Shown piece after piece: positions 33,790 to 45,178 of a stretch of 64,000 nt of DNA. The notes beneath the pieces are model-generated. The model did no database searches and had not been told where the DNA came from. It saw only the letters and a list, made by a program, of their open reading frames with translations. This DNA is from Cyclospora cayetanensis (taxonomy: Eukaryota; Apicomplexa; Conoidasida; Eucoccidiorida; Eimeriidae). Each line of letters starts with the position of its first letter. Position 1 is the stretch's first letter. Both the position numbers and the translations under genes were made by a program. The stretch is taken from the NCBI RefSeq assembly GCF_002999335.1, contig NW_020312136.1:248001-312000 (forward strand). The letters are read 5' to 3'.

Positions 33790-33862
33790 AGGCCGATAGT
33801 TCAGTTGGATAGAATGCCCGGCTACGGACCGGGTGGTCGTGGGTTCGAATCCTGCTCGGCCT
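33790..33862 (+). tRNA. tRNA-Arg (anticodon ACG)
   Basis: A 73-nt cloverleaf can be folded by hand. The acceptor stem AGGCCGA pairs perfectly with TCGGCCT. The D-arm region is TAGTTCAGTTGGATAGA. The anticodon stem CCCGG/CCGGG encloses loop CTACGGA, giving anticodon ACG (Arg, CGU codons). The T arm is GTGGG-TTCGAAT-CCTGC. The internal pol III A-box-like (TAGTTCAGTTGG) and B-box (GGTTCGAATCC) elements are present. No CCA is encoded, as expected for a eukaryotic nuclear tRNA, and there is no intron. Confidence 0.95.
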
Positions 33863-34638
33863 AATTCTTTATCTTTGTCCTCTACAGCCTATTTGTCATA
33901 TTCTTCTTTCTCTCATCAGCTCGCTTACCTGTGCGATATTGAGATTCTAGCCTTTCGCATACCCGAAGCTTTCCCTATTGCATGCGCCGCAGTGTCGAGG
34001 GGGGCCTCCCCGAGCCCGTAATCGGAACAACCTTCACCCAAACACAGCTCTAGCTGTGACCTTGCAACAGAGATACTGAAACTCACAGTCTTCCCCTTGT
34101 TATTTCACTCTACACGAGCTTTGGAGGGCCTTCACACGCACCCCAGGGGAAACGCAAAAGGGCCGCTTCCTCCTCGGCGTCTGGTCCTGTAGTTCAAGGG
34201 ATCGAGTCCATCATCAAAGAGAAGGTGCATTTCGGGTGGCACATTTCATGCACTGCGAAGCTCGGTGCCCTCGTCTGAAGGCGCTTTGCTGCTGTTGACG
34301 CCTACAGTGTGACCCTGCAAGCCTTCAAATTGCCATAGAGAGATGCCTCTGTAGGACAGATACGAGGAGGACGGCATCCAGGCATGAGGCCACTGGCTGC
34401 CGCTTTTTAAAAGCGGCAAGCGCAGTAAAAGGAGCTGCCCTTTGTTTCCTTCCCTCCGTCGCCTCAACCCCTGCTTCCCCCCCGGACCCTACACCACACC
34501 ACCGCTGCTTTCAATTGTGGCTCCCCCTCAATTTTTACGCCCTCTCCTCCCCGTTGCGTGCTTTCCGACTCGCTTCATCTTCCCCTCTCCTTGCAGGGGC
34601 GCGCACAAGAAGTGCCCTGGTCCCTGCATCCGAGAAAG
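33863..34638. other. Intergenic region upstream of capping enzyme
   Basis: No gene is seen. It holds the tRNA 3' trailer and the presumed promoter/5' UTR of the capping enzyme. A pyrimidine-rich stretch at 34440-34600 ends in CTTGCAG at 34592-34598, which could be the acceptor of a 5' UTR or upstream coding exon. Confidence 0.45.
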
Positions 34639-35151
34639 ATGTACCTTAGCAGCAGTAATGACTGGTCGGATAGGCAGCTAACCTCGCGTCCAACTAGCCA
34701 CCCTGCACCCCCTGAAGCGTCCCCCCCTTTCCGTGATGCAGAGGCTATAAAGCCCTCAACTCGGACTGACGAGCAGCTTCCCCTCCCCGGCCTGTTGGAG
34801 GGTGAAGATGCCTCGCGATTCAGCACAGCCTCTGCTATAGCCGTAAAGGCTGTCGTAAAGAAAATCCTGCGATGGAAGCGAGATGGCTTCCCAGGAGGGC
34901 AGCCAGTATCCCTCAGCCTGCAGAACGTCACGGGTACGTGCAGTTTGTGCGCTGCTGTGCAATCTCTATGCCCTGACTTTGGATGTTTGCGCGTATCGCT
35001 TTGGCATGCGCACTTGGCCGCAGCCTCCTGCCCCCTATTGCTCTTGCGTATGCGTGTGGCATCTCTTTGTTTCTGTCGAAAAAATTCGAGTCCTCATCTC
35101 TCCCCCACGCTCAGATGCACCGCAGATAGGCAATGTGAACGTTCAGCCTTC

Positions 35152-35185
<34 letters not shown>

Positions 35186-38036
35186 TCAGCCTTTATATAT
35201 ATGTATATATATATGCTAGGGAACTTTTCCCCTATGCCTCCTGCTGCCCTTGTTGCTGCTCTCGAGCTCGTGTTGCCGCCTTCTGCTTTCCCTTGAGCGA
35301 CTGTTTGCTGCAGAGCTTTTTCGAAATCCGTATGTAGCGTGTGAAAAAACCGACGGCATCCGCTTTCTCCTCTACGGCTCGAATAGGCGAATTTACCTCA
35401 TTGGCCGTCGCGATGAGGTGCACCTACTACACCCACGCACAAACGTTCAGCGACTCTGAGGCATCTGCGTGGCTTTGCTGCGTTCTTTGGCTCCTGTTGT
35501 TCGCTATCGTTGGCGTTTCTTTTGCTGAAGCTCTAGTTGAAACCTGGGTTCTCTAGTGGTTCGGGATGAGGCATTCACAGGAGAGAAGCGGCAGTTTTTG
35601 GTGCCGTGATAGAAACAGCGGCAGCGCCTGCTGCAGCAGCAGGCTTGGGGTGCTCCCGTTCTTCTGGTTTTTCTCCGGGGTGTCCTATCCACTCAATCTG
35701 CTGTTTGTTTGGGGTTGAAGGGAGAAGTGGAGAGAGGGGAGATTGCCGCTGTGCTACTTCTGCTTGCCTACCTTGCTATAAAGAGATCCGCAAACTGTGC
35801 CCTTCGGTCGGGGATCCTGGGTTTGTGTTTTATATGGCGTCTGTCTGCAGTTACTGTCCTTCCCAGGCACTCTCTTTTCGCCTTGCACTGCCTCTATGTA
35901 GTGCGGCACACGTCCCTTGCTGCATCGGCCTGTTTTCTCCTTGCAGGTGCGCGAGGTAGCAGAAATGTATCTTCCCAGGGCAGTCGATCTGCGGGAGGCT
36001 CAAGAAATGACGCTTTTGGATGGAGAGCTGGTCATGGTGCGCATCTAGTGCTAGAGGAGCTTTCTCCTAAGAAGAGGGGTGTCATGCCATCTTCTTGACC
36101 GCTTTCCTGCGGTGTTTGTAAGTGTGTGCTACTGTGTGTGTGTTTGTTACGGTGTGTAAGTGTGTGTTTTACTGTGTGTGTGTTTGTTACGGTGTGTAAG
36201 CGTTCGTGTTACTGTGTGTGTTACTGTGTGTAAATTTGTGTGTTACTGTGTGTAGATTTGTGTGTTACTGTGTGTGTAAGTGTGTGTGTTTTTTTCTGAA
36301 GGACCGACGGGAGGGTGGCGGCTTTCTATGGCGCTATTTGATCTATGACTGCATGTGTCTTGAAGGCGATGAGGAGCTGCAACGAATGAATCTTTTGCGT
36401 CGTTTACAGGCAGCAAAAAAGTTTGTCACAGAGCCGCTGGCGCGTCTTAGGGAAGTGCAGCGACGGCAGGCACCCGATGCCTCACGGAGTTTGTCCGCAG
36501 ACTCGCAGCAACCATGCGGATTGGAATATATGGCGAATGGAGGTTTCTCCGGCCTTGCGCCAGCAGAATCTGCTCAGAAGAATCCCCCTTTGGAGATATA
36601 TCTGAAGGCAAGGCAGTGGGAGGAGACAAGAGCTTCTGTACTGAAGTCTTGCCTCTGCGCGCCCTGTCTGCTTCGTTTGTTTGGTCCTTTTGTTTGGATA
36701 AGGCCGTTTGTCCTAAGCATGTATTCCGTTTTTCTTTGGTGCTTCCGTTGTTCGCTTTGGCAGCGTGTTGTGGGGGTGTGCGAGGGCGCGCGCGTCTCAA
36801 TGGGTGTCGGTTGGCTTGTTGTGTATAACTGTCTTGTAGGACTTTTTTGAGATATTTGACTTGGAGGCGATTCGGCGAATGGCGCTGCGGCTCCCACATC
36901 CCTCGGACGGCATCATCTTTACCCCTGTGAAGCTTCCCTACGTGACGGGGACATGCCCTCTCCTGCTCAAGTGGAAGCCCCCACACCTTAATACGGTTCG
37001 CTGTGAAATGGGGGAAGGCAGGCGGGGGGGGGTAGGGAGGGGAGGGGTAGAAGGTGCAAAATGACACACACACACACGTAAACACAGTAGCATAAACACA
37101 CGCACGCAAGGACGCACGCAAGGACGTGTACCGCACGATGGAGGCTCGTAGTTGCAGAGCGACGCTGCCGTTGATCATGCTGCATCAGGATGCAGTAGCG
37201 AAGGCGCTTCCGTTTTTGCGAGTGCCATGTAGCACATAGCCCCCCACGTGCAGAAAGAGTAGAGGACGTGGAAACTGAATTCGCAGTAGAAAGTGAGGGA
37301 AGGAAAGGAGGAAACGAGCAGGAGAAAGAAGAATACACCATGCGCATTGCCCTTTTAGAAGAGGGGGCAGTCCGTTAAAGGACTGTGTATCTTTGCCTGC
37401 TTCTCTGCAGGTTGATTTCAGCGTGGAACCTGTCTACGATTTGGAGGGGGTTCCCCAAATTTTTATTCTCTGCGCAGGGTACCGGGTAGGAGTTCTTCCG
37501 CTTGTCTAGCTGTATGAGACTCCCATCGACTTGCTGCCAGCCTCAAACCGCTTTCAGAAAGCGCATCCTGGCTGAATGAACGTTGCAGGACAGGCGAAGC
37601 ACTTCTCAAGGAAGCATGCAACGCCCTCTGGAGCCCCTTACTTCCAGCTGCTGCACTCGCTGAGAGGGTGGCTCTCTTGAGGGTGGTGCCGATACAGGAG
37701 GCGTTCGCTTGTTGCGCAGGGGGTGAGGACCTTCGCGGGCCTAATTTTGGCACCTTATGGCGAGTTCTATAAGGAGTTGTACGAGATGGCGTGGTGAGGA
37801 GCTGTGCACGAGGGACGCGGGGGAAATCAAGGCACAAAAGGCAGACACAGGGGATATCGAAACGGCGGAGCAAGAGGGAAAGGCACCCATCAGGGATTAC
37901 CTAGTGTGTGCTTGTAGATTAAATTAGCGATACAGTTTTTCCTGATTCTGCCCGAGGCCACTGCCATGCAATGCCTCTTGTATGTGCGGTGATGAATGTG
38001 TGTGTATACACATATATGTGCGGTGATGTATGTATA

Positions 38037-38096
<60 letters not shown>

Positions 38097-39206
38097 GTAA
38101 TGTATGTGCGGTGATGTATGTGTGTGTGTATGTGCGGTGATGTATATATGTATATATGTATGCATGTAAATATATGTATCTATGTGGGAGTGTATTTGTG
38201 AGCATTGACATGGTATGCCTCTTCGTATATCTGTGTATATGTGTTGACTGCCTTTTGTTTCGGCTGCAGCCGCGGAAGCGCGGGAGGGACAATTGTTGAG
38301 TGTTTCTGGCGCTCCTCTGCGCCGGTCTACACGTTTTATCCTGCATTACGAGAAAATCCGACTTCGCGAGAGGAGCAGAGATGGACTGCACGAAACCAGG
38401 GGCACCCCTTCTACGACTTTGATAGAGGGGAATGGAGAGAGGGTGGATGGGTTGCAGAGCGCATTCGAACCGTAAGCGTTGAGCCCGAGAGGGGCATGGA
38501 CTTGATATCCCTTGTTTGAGAGGGAGGGGCGAAGCCACATATGTTGGAATTGGGTAGCGCAGTGTTCATGCGAGGCGCGCTGCCTTTAATTGGAATCTGT
38601 GAGGCAGCGGGGGTGCTGACGGAGCAGCGGCCGAAGATCAGTGCACCATAGCGATACCAGAGAGCATGAGCGGTTTTGAATGCATGATGCCAAAGAAGAG
38701 TTTTCATTCGTTTACTCACCATGTATTTCGTGTGGCACTGCTGTTGACGCAAATAATACGCGAGATACTTTCGGGGTTGTGTTGCAGGACAAGACAATGC
38801 CCAATGACATGCGGGTTCTCCTTAATGTCAAGCGCGTAAGGGAGACTCGTCTTATGTTAGAGTCTTTTGCTGCTTTTTGTATGTCTATTTTCTATCCAGT
38901 TAGCCGGAAGGGGGAGGAAGTATATGCAGGCCTTGTGTGCCCTCCCATGGCCTTTACGTCCACTGAATCTTTGTTTTTACTTTTGGGAGCTTTGGATGGA
39001 GGTTTTAAACGTGCGCTAGTCCTGCCTGCATGTGTTGGTATGTTGGCGATCAGAGCATTGATGACGGAGTTAGTTTCTCTGCTCTACAACAGGAGATCGA
39101 GCGATTCAAAACACACAAGAAACGGCGCGTTGGTGATTCCTGCAAAGGAGTGCCGCAGGAGGAAGCAGATGCCGAGGAGGGGGCAGAACTGCGTAACCGC
39201 AGCTAA
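34639..39206 (+). CDS. CEG1: mRNA guanylyltransferase (capping enzyme), nine exons
   Basis: The enzyme transfers GMP to diphosphate-ended pre-mRNA in the nucleus, forming the GpppN cap. Exons: 34639-34933, 35314-35417, 35947-36036, 36302-36607, 36840-36995, 37411-37478, 38270-38471, 38788-38835 and 39054-39206. Phases close to 473 residues, like yeast Ceg1-type enzymes. The nucleotidyltransferase motifs are all visible. [14 protein letters not shown] comes before motif I, KTDG (K110 is the expected GMP-linked lysine). Then come motif [11 protein letters not shown] (D158-E160), IIIa WRYLIYD (173-179), [10 protein letters not shown] (287-294) and V LLKWKPP (307-313). An OB-fold region follows with GTIVECFW and DKTMPND. 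The intron after 36607 has a GC donor (AAG|GCAAGG). There is no cysteine-phosphatase domain, so RNA triphosphatase must be a separate protein, as known for apicomplexans and fungi. The start could lie further upstream. The exon 6 donor (GTACCG) was picked for phase. Confidence 0.92.
35152..35215. repeat. TA microsatellite in intron 1 of capping enzyme
   Basis: Two blocks of TATATA with short interruptions inside the intron 34934-35313. Confidence 0.85.
36120..36294. repeat. GTGTGTTACT minisatellite in intron 3 of capping enzyme
   Basis: Imperfect repeats of GTGTGTAAGTGTGT and GTGTTACTGTGTGT span most of intron 36037-36301 and run up to its acceptor at TTTTTTTCTGAAG. Confidence 0.85.
38010..38180. 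repeat. Long TA dinucleotide array in intron 6 of capping enzyme
   Basis: A run of about 26 uninterrupted TA units (about 38041-38092) is flanked by GTGCGGTGATGTATG repeats on both sides. All of it lies in the 791-bp intron 37479-38269. Confidence 0.9.
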
Positions 39207-41070
39207 TTTATTGAATGAGCAGCCGCCTCTCACTTCGAAGGGAGTATCGAATGGCTGGATGTGTGTGCACATGGCTTGGTAGCGCTTCTAGCAGCAGCCC
39301 TGCTGGATGCAGTAGACCAGTCCTTTGCTATATGAACTTGTAGTAGAAGTGATTGGTGGAATTGTTAGTCCTGATTTAACGGGTTCACCTTGAGAGAGAG
39401 AGAAAGAGAGACGCAACAAGCTGGTTCTTGGTACGCAAAGCGATACACTGACCTTTGCCAATGTGCGGAATAGAGGGCCAAGCAAACAGGATAGATAGCG
39501 TAGGGTGCTGGCTTACTCTATAGGGGGCAACCCAAGGTGCGTGAGTTTGCACTTAATCGTACAGCCGAGTTTGACTCCATTGAGCATGTTCACCAAACGA
39601 AGATGTGCTGGATCTCCTTTAGTGTTAGCCGGCCCTGCTAAGCAGCGCGGCTTTTAGGCTTAAGATTAGGTTTTTCTCCATATTAATCCCAGCTTGCTAA
39701 TGGTCTCACGCAGACGCAGGCATTTAAAGCCCAAGTTGTCCTCTTCCGCTCTCTCGAGGGCACGTAGAGTTTAGCGGATGTTTACATAGGGAAGAGATTT
39801 TGGAGTCCGGCTACGCAGCGCACAGGGAGGAAGGTGCTTTTTACCTGCATCTTTCGGGTATTCGAAAGAAACAGCGTGTGAGCATTTCGGCTGAGGATAC
39901 ACATCAGCACGCATAGGGGAATGAATGGAGGTCGCTCTCCTAATTTGCAAAGTCCAGGGGGGGCTGGATCACGCGCCAACATACAGAGGCAAGACAGAAA
40001 TAGCGCCGCATGCTAACGTGAATTAGTGAGAGATACGCTCGTCGTTAACTCCTCAACCATCTGGCGGGGTGTGTATGTGTATGTGTGGCAAAAAGACACA
40101 AGTCGGCCTGCCGGTGTTGCGGCATGCTGCAAGGGTATTTTGTTTGTCGCCCTCCTCTTGAATGCGAGTCGGCAAGACTACTCGGCGTTCTGGAAGCTGC
40201 TAAGCTCAGTGTCATTTCTCTCTGTGTGTGTTGCCATTAACTCGTGCCGAGTGCGCGGCTCGCGTACCCCGTCAAGCCTGAAGTTTCAGCAAGCATTGAC
40301 AGCAGGCAGCCCACCTGCCCATATAAGGACGTGAAGCTTCTTCATTGTTTCTGGGGGTGGAACAGGGGACAAAAGTTTATCTCTCTACCTAGCGCGCACC
40401 AGTAGAGAGGAGAAGCAGTCTCATAAGATAACCCCCATAGAGGAGTGCCCCACCTCGGTCGGTGTGACGCTCTCTTAGTACCGGTGTATCGCACCTTCAC
40501 CACCCACTTCATCCTAATTGATTTAAGAACTGGCCTCTAGATGTATAAGCCACCTCACAAAATGGGCACTGCTACAACCGAAGGTCGCGAGACAACACCA
40601 CCTACCAAGGAGGGGAAAGAATTTCAAACGGTGCTGTATGTGTCTCAAACAAACGCTCCAATGCGTTGGATTTAAATAAAGGTACTCATGAAATTCGCTA
40701 ATTTGGCCTGTATACTTCCCACGAGGCATAATAGGGGCTGCATTCCACGGAGCAGGCTCGACAGCCAGCAAACAGCCATGCCCCCAGAGTTCCTAGTCCC
40801 ACCATGCCGATGGCCACCGCGAATCCGCTGCATGCAGCTACCACAAAGTCCAACAAACCTCCATGTATTCGACTTTATGAAGACTGCGTTGCAACACCGC
40901 TGAGATTGGTCTCCAGACGGAGGCTTTTCCTCCGGATTTTTCCCCTCTAGGGGGCCCCCTCCCCCCGCCCCCCTCGAACAGAAGTATTCGTGCATCTTGT
41001 TGTTTCTTCTGTTCATTGCTTTCGTTATGCTTCCAGATCACGTTCTTTTCGCAAATGGAAATACTTCAGG
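39207..41070. other. Intergenic region
   Basis: About 1.9 kb between two plus-strand genes. Short open frames only. It carries the 3' end of the capping-enzyme transcript and the promoter/5' UTR of the next gene. No repeat or RNA gene was recognised. Confidence 0.5.
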
Positions 41071-44000
41071 ATGAGCCCTGTTAGGTCCAGCAGCGCGCTG
41101 CAGGCGCCCGCCGACACCCCGGGGTGTACGGCTCCAAAGGGCCTTCAGAGCGACATGGATACAGTGAATGACATGCAGCTTTCTGTCCTCTTGCACTCAC
41201 TGGCTGCCTTCGCTCATGGCCTCTGCAGGCTTGCGAAGCGCGCAGATGCCTTGGCGAGGCCCCTTGACGGTCCCCAGCCACGACTCCATCCCTCTCAAGA
41301 CAGTGCTCACATTGCTGCAGCGGAGAACCTCTTTAAAGACTTTTGTGACGCCTTGTCACTTTCCAGCTTGCCTCTGAGCCGGATGCAACTCCCCCTCCTC
41401 CATAATGACGTCCTGGACGCTCTCACTCCGTGGCAGGCTGCAGGTGTCGACCGGTGGGTAGCCACACCGAAGAAAGGGTCTGCTCTGTCTTTCCCCTCCA
41501 CAGATCCTTTTGCCTTCGCAGAAGCTCTTCAGCAACTACATGAACAGCTGCTGCAGTTGGTCACTCCCGGAGACGCTCACGGCCTCTCCAAAGCCTCGCT
41601 CCCCCCCACGCGGATCAGACGGTGGGTGAGACGCAGTAGCGGCAAGGAGGCGTAAAGACAACAGCGGATGCAGAACAGTCTCATTGCTTTCACTTGCTGA
41701 GCATAAGTCTCTCATTCTCCAACTTCCCCCCACCCCTCGCTTCTCTTCTTACTCCGTTTCTTTCCTTCAACTAGCACCGTCTCGGTGGCTGCTGGAACTT
41801 CTCTGCCGGGCTTTCGAATGTGCTGTCTTTTCGCCGGGATAGGAGCGCCGCTCTCACTATTTCGGGGGGACTACTTCGCCTAGTAAAACTCCTCTGAACA
41901 TATGTACTCATACATACATACAAAATTCATGTATACAAAATTCATATGTACAAAATACATACACACAAAATACATACATACATACATGCTCACACGAAAT
42001 ATACACATACATATATATACACACACACACATGAATACACATACATACACATATACATACCTATGCATTTACGCACATACCATATGCACACATTCCTTCG
42101 CCTATGTGCATTGAGCCAGGCGTGCTCTCTCCGTCCTTCGCCCCCGTCGCGATCTGCATTCCTCTCCTTCTGCGCCCATATGTATCTTTCCGCGGGTTCT
42201 GCATTCCTGTGGCTTGCCTTATCTTCAGATGCCCTTTTCACGACCATTCTTTACAGGAGCAGCGGTGTCGGCAGCATCAGGGGCCTCGCCGGGGTACCCC
42301 GGAGAGTCCATCTTCCCGTGAGACGTTTTCTCGCGTTGCCCGTCTATTCCGCTTTTGCTGCCGTGTCAGGAACAGTAGTCTCTTGTACTCCGCCTTTTTG
42401 ATGCTCGCATGCTGCAGCTCTGGCGGCAAGGAAGACCGATTTCTGCATTTCCTTGCATCTGTCTGGCTGCTCTGCGACGAGGCCGACGACGCGCTCGAGA
42501 CGGTAAATCCCACGGATTCAAGCACGTGGCAAGCAGCCACGGGAAATTCCAAGAGGGGGGGACCCCTTGCTGAGCCCTCTCTAGCTCCCGAGGAGAAGGG
42601 GTATGATCCTCATGGGGAACTTCTCAGCAGCGTCTCGGATGGGGAAGGCGGCCTCCCAGCAGCTACTGTGCCTGCAGAAGGAGAGGCACCCTCCGTGCGT
42701 CGAAGTAAGGGAGGTGAACGGAGCTTCCGCCGCCTCTTGAGCGGAGCTGCGCTTTCCCGTTCGACTACAAAGCTGCCCTTCTCGTGGAAAAGAGACGCCT
42801 TCTCTGCCTCTCCCGGAGGAACCCCTTCAAGGACGCTAGAGCAGCCAAGCTTGCAGGGCACTTCAGGGATTTCCGAAACTGCAGGAACGCACTGTGCCTT
42901 GTTGGCCGTTTCTCGATGCCAGTGTGTTGCCTACATTCGCGGATTTGTCGCAAGCTTACTGCCGCCTCTCCTTTGGTCCTTCCTGAGCCGCACGTTGCTG
43001 CCGCCAGCAGCGCAGAGTCTCCCCCACCTCCTTGTCCCCGCCTTGGAAGAGGCGAAACGAAGCGGCCTCTTGCAAGAATGGCAGGCAGCTTGCGGGGAGG
43101 CGTCCTCCTTGGAACGGCAAGCGTGTTTCTCAACAAAGTGCGCACCAGACGGGAGGGACGAGGAAGAAGGGGGCACCTCGAGAGAGTCCTTCTTCCAGAG
43201 ACTCCGTGAACGGATCACACAGCTGGAAACAACAGACGCCGCAGTCCAACTCCGGGAAAGCTTTGGACTGGAGGACCTATTGCTCCTCTTTGCGGGCTCT
43301 AGCGAGGGAGGAAATCGCTGGGGAAGCACTTCTCAGCGGCGTCACAACAAGCGGCGGTCTATGGGATCGTCTGTTGCTGTATCGGCAGTGCTGCCGGAGA
43401 GTCTGAGACTTGACGGACGACAGCAGGGGGCCTCCGAGTCTGACGCCAACACCCTGCTGCGCTTCCTCCCGTCTTTCGCGGGAGGTTCTCTCTGTGCCTC
43501 TCTCCTGTCAACACAGCAGCAACGCAGCCGCAGACTCGAGGCCTTCCTTGGGCATGCAGCGGACGCAACGGAGGCGTCAGAGGAACATGCGATGAGACAA
43601 CAGCTCGAGGAGAGCGGCACTCTCCTCACCGCCTTCAGTGACGGGGAAGCAGCGGCCCCTGCCCGCTACCGAGAATACCTTATTATGCAGAGAGAGGCTC
43701 TCCCAGACGCCCCTTTCCTGACGACCGATGGCCTCCAAAGCCTTTGCGAACGGGTGCTTGCATGCTTTTGTTGCTATGCAGGCGCATGCGGGGGCTTGGA
43801 AGAGAGCGTGGCTGTGGCAGCTACCACTGCAGGGGAGGTGGTGACCTCGGAGCCTATTTCCGCAGTGGGAGGGGGGCCGCACGCCTCTTGTAAAGTGCTG
43901 GGGGTGTCTGACTCGGCGGTAGCAGCAGAAGCAGCGCAGGGGGCTTTGTGGGCTCAGCAACAGCTGCTCCTACATCCGGATGGCCATGCGGCCCTCCTCT

Positions 44001-45178
44001 TAGCCGGCCTAGCAGCGGCAATAGCAGAACCGCAAGGATTTCTGCCCCTCCCCCTCGAGGTGCTACTGCCGCAGCCGCTTCGATTGCTGCTTGAGCAGCA
44101 ACAACAGCGGGAACGGCGAGGACAGCCGCAAGGTTCAGAGAGAGGACCCCTTGAGCTGGATGCATGGGCAGCGCGCCTTGTTGACGGCGCTCTACTGCCT
44201 TTAGATTGTGCGTGTGGGGGCAGCGTAAGGAAGGGTGCCTTTGACGCAATGGAGAAGGCTCACTGCCTCAATGCTGCTGCTGCGAGCCGCGTGTCAGTGG
44301 AGCTGCTTCTAAATCTAGAGGTTGACCCTATGAAGACAGGACGAGCCCACCTGCCGGTGGGGGAGTGCCTTATGATGCAACTGTGCAAGACTCTGGGGAG
44401 CCTCATGCACGCCAATCGTCCGGTTAGCAGCGTCAGCGAGCCCTCTTGGACGCTCCCTTTAGGGGGCATTGAGTCCTTAGCGAATGGTGTTGCCGAGACA
44501 GTGCAGCAGTGGGAGGGCCAGGTAAACTGTGCGATGGCACAAGTAATAGCCATCGAGCAGCACGTCTCCACGCTCCTGCAGAGAGCCCATGCTGCTGCTG
44601 CTGCTAGTGGAGGAGGTTTAGAGCGCGTAGCCTCAGCAGGGGACGACAGAGCTAGCGCCCCCGGCCTTCCTGCTTGCGGCCAAGTGCTCCTTGATCCCGA
44701 AGCGCGGCAGCAGCAACTGTGCCTGTTGCTCTTGTTGCACCAGTCGCAGCACTTTGGGTGTAACTGCTGCTGCTGCTCCTTCACCGACACGATGGACTGC
44801 CCCCTTGTGGCGCATCTGGTGAGCCTCGCGGCTGCGGAGTGTCACGGAACCCCCCGTTCACGGCGAATTCTCCCGAGGCAAGGGGAGGCCCCCCCACAAC
44901 CCACCCCAGCCGTCGGCAGCAGCAGTTCTCCCCCGGCACTGCCTGCATCCCTTGACGACTCCCCTTGTATTCGGCAAGCAGCTGACACGCCTTCAGATAC
45001 AGACGCCAAGGGAGATAACCACGGGGGAGGCACCGAGATGCCTCTATGGCCCCTGATACGCCAGCGGCTGGTGCTGCACCGCTTAGAGCTGGCAGCTCGA
45101 CAGTGTATGCTGCGGTCCGAGAGAGATCCATTGCTCCGGAGTTACTGGGCCTTCGTGGCTCTGGGCGCTATTTCGTAG
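41071..45178 (+). CDS. Large orphan protein, about 1194 residues, three exons
   Basis: No family recognised. Exons: 41071-41625, 41775-41882 and 42257-45178, joined in phase through GTGAGA, GTAAAA and matching AG sites. The first exon (185 codons) is Leu/Ala-rich and looks helical (SVLLHSLAAFAHGLCRLAKR, AFAEALQQLHEQLLQLV). The last exon holds 973 codons with mixed helical segments, Ser/Gly-rich insertions, short Gln/Arg runs and a poly-Cys patch (CNCCCCSF). It ends RDPLLRSYWAFVALGAIS. The helical, Leu-rich character recalls tethering-complex or scaffold proteins, but I cannot name one. The first intron boundary is clear. The second intron is filled with TA/CA repeats, and its acceptor (TTTACAG at 42250-42256) is the less certain junction. 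The frame of the last exon continues 5' as an artefact into that intron. Confidence 0.65.
41898..42090. repeat. CATA/CACA microsatellite in intron
   Basis: Repeats of ACATACATACA and an ATACAAAATTCATGT unit fill intron 41883-42256 of the large orphan gene. Confidence 0.85.
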
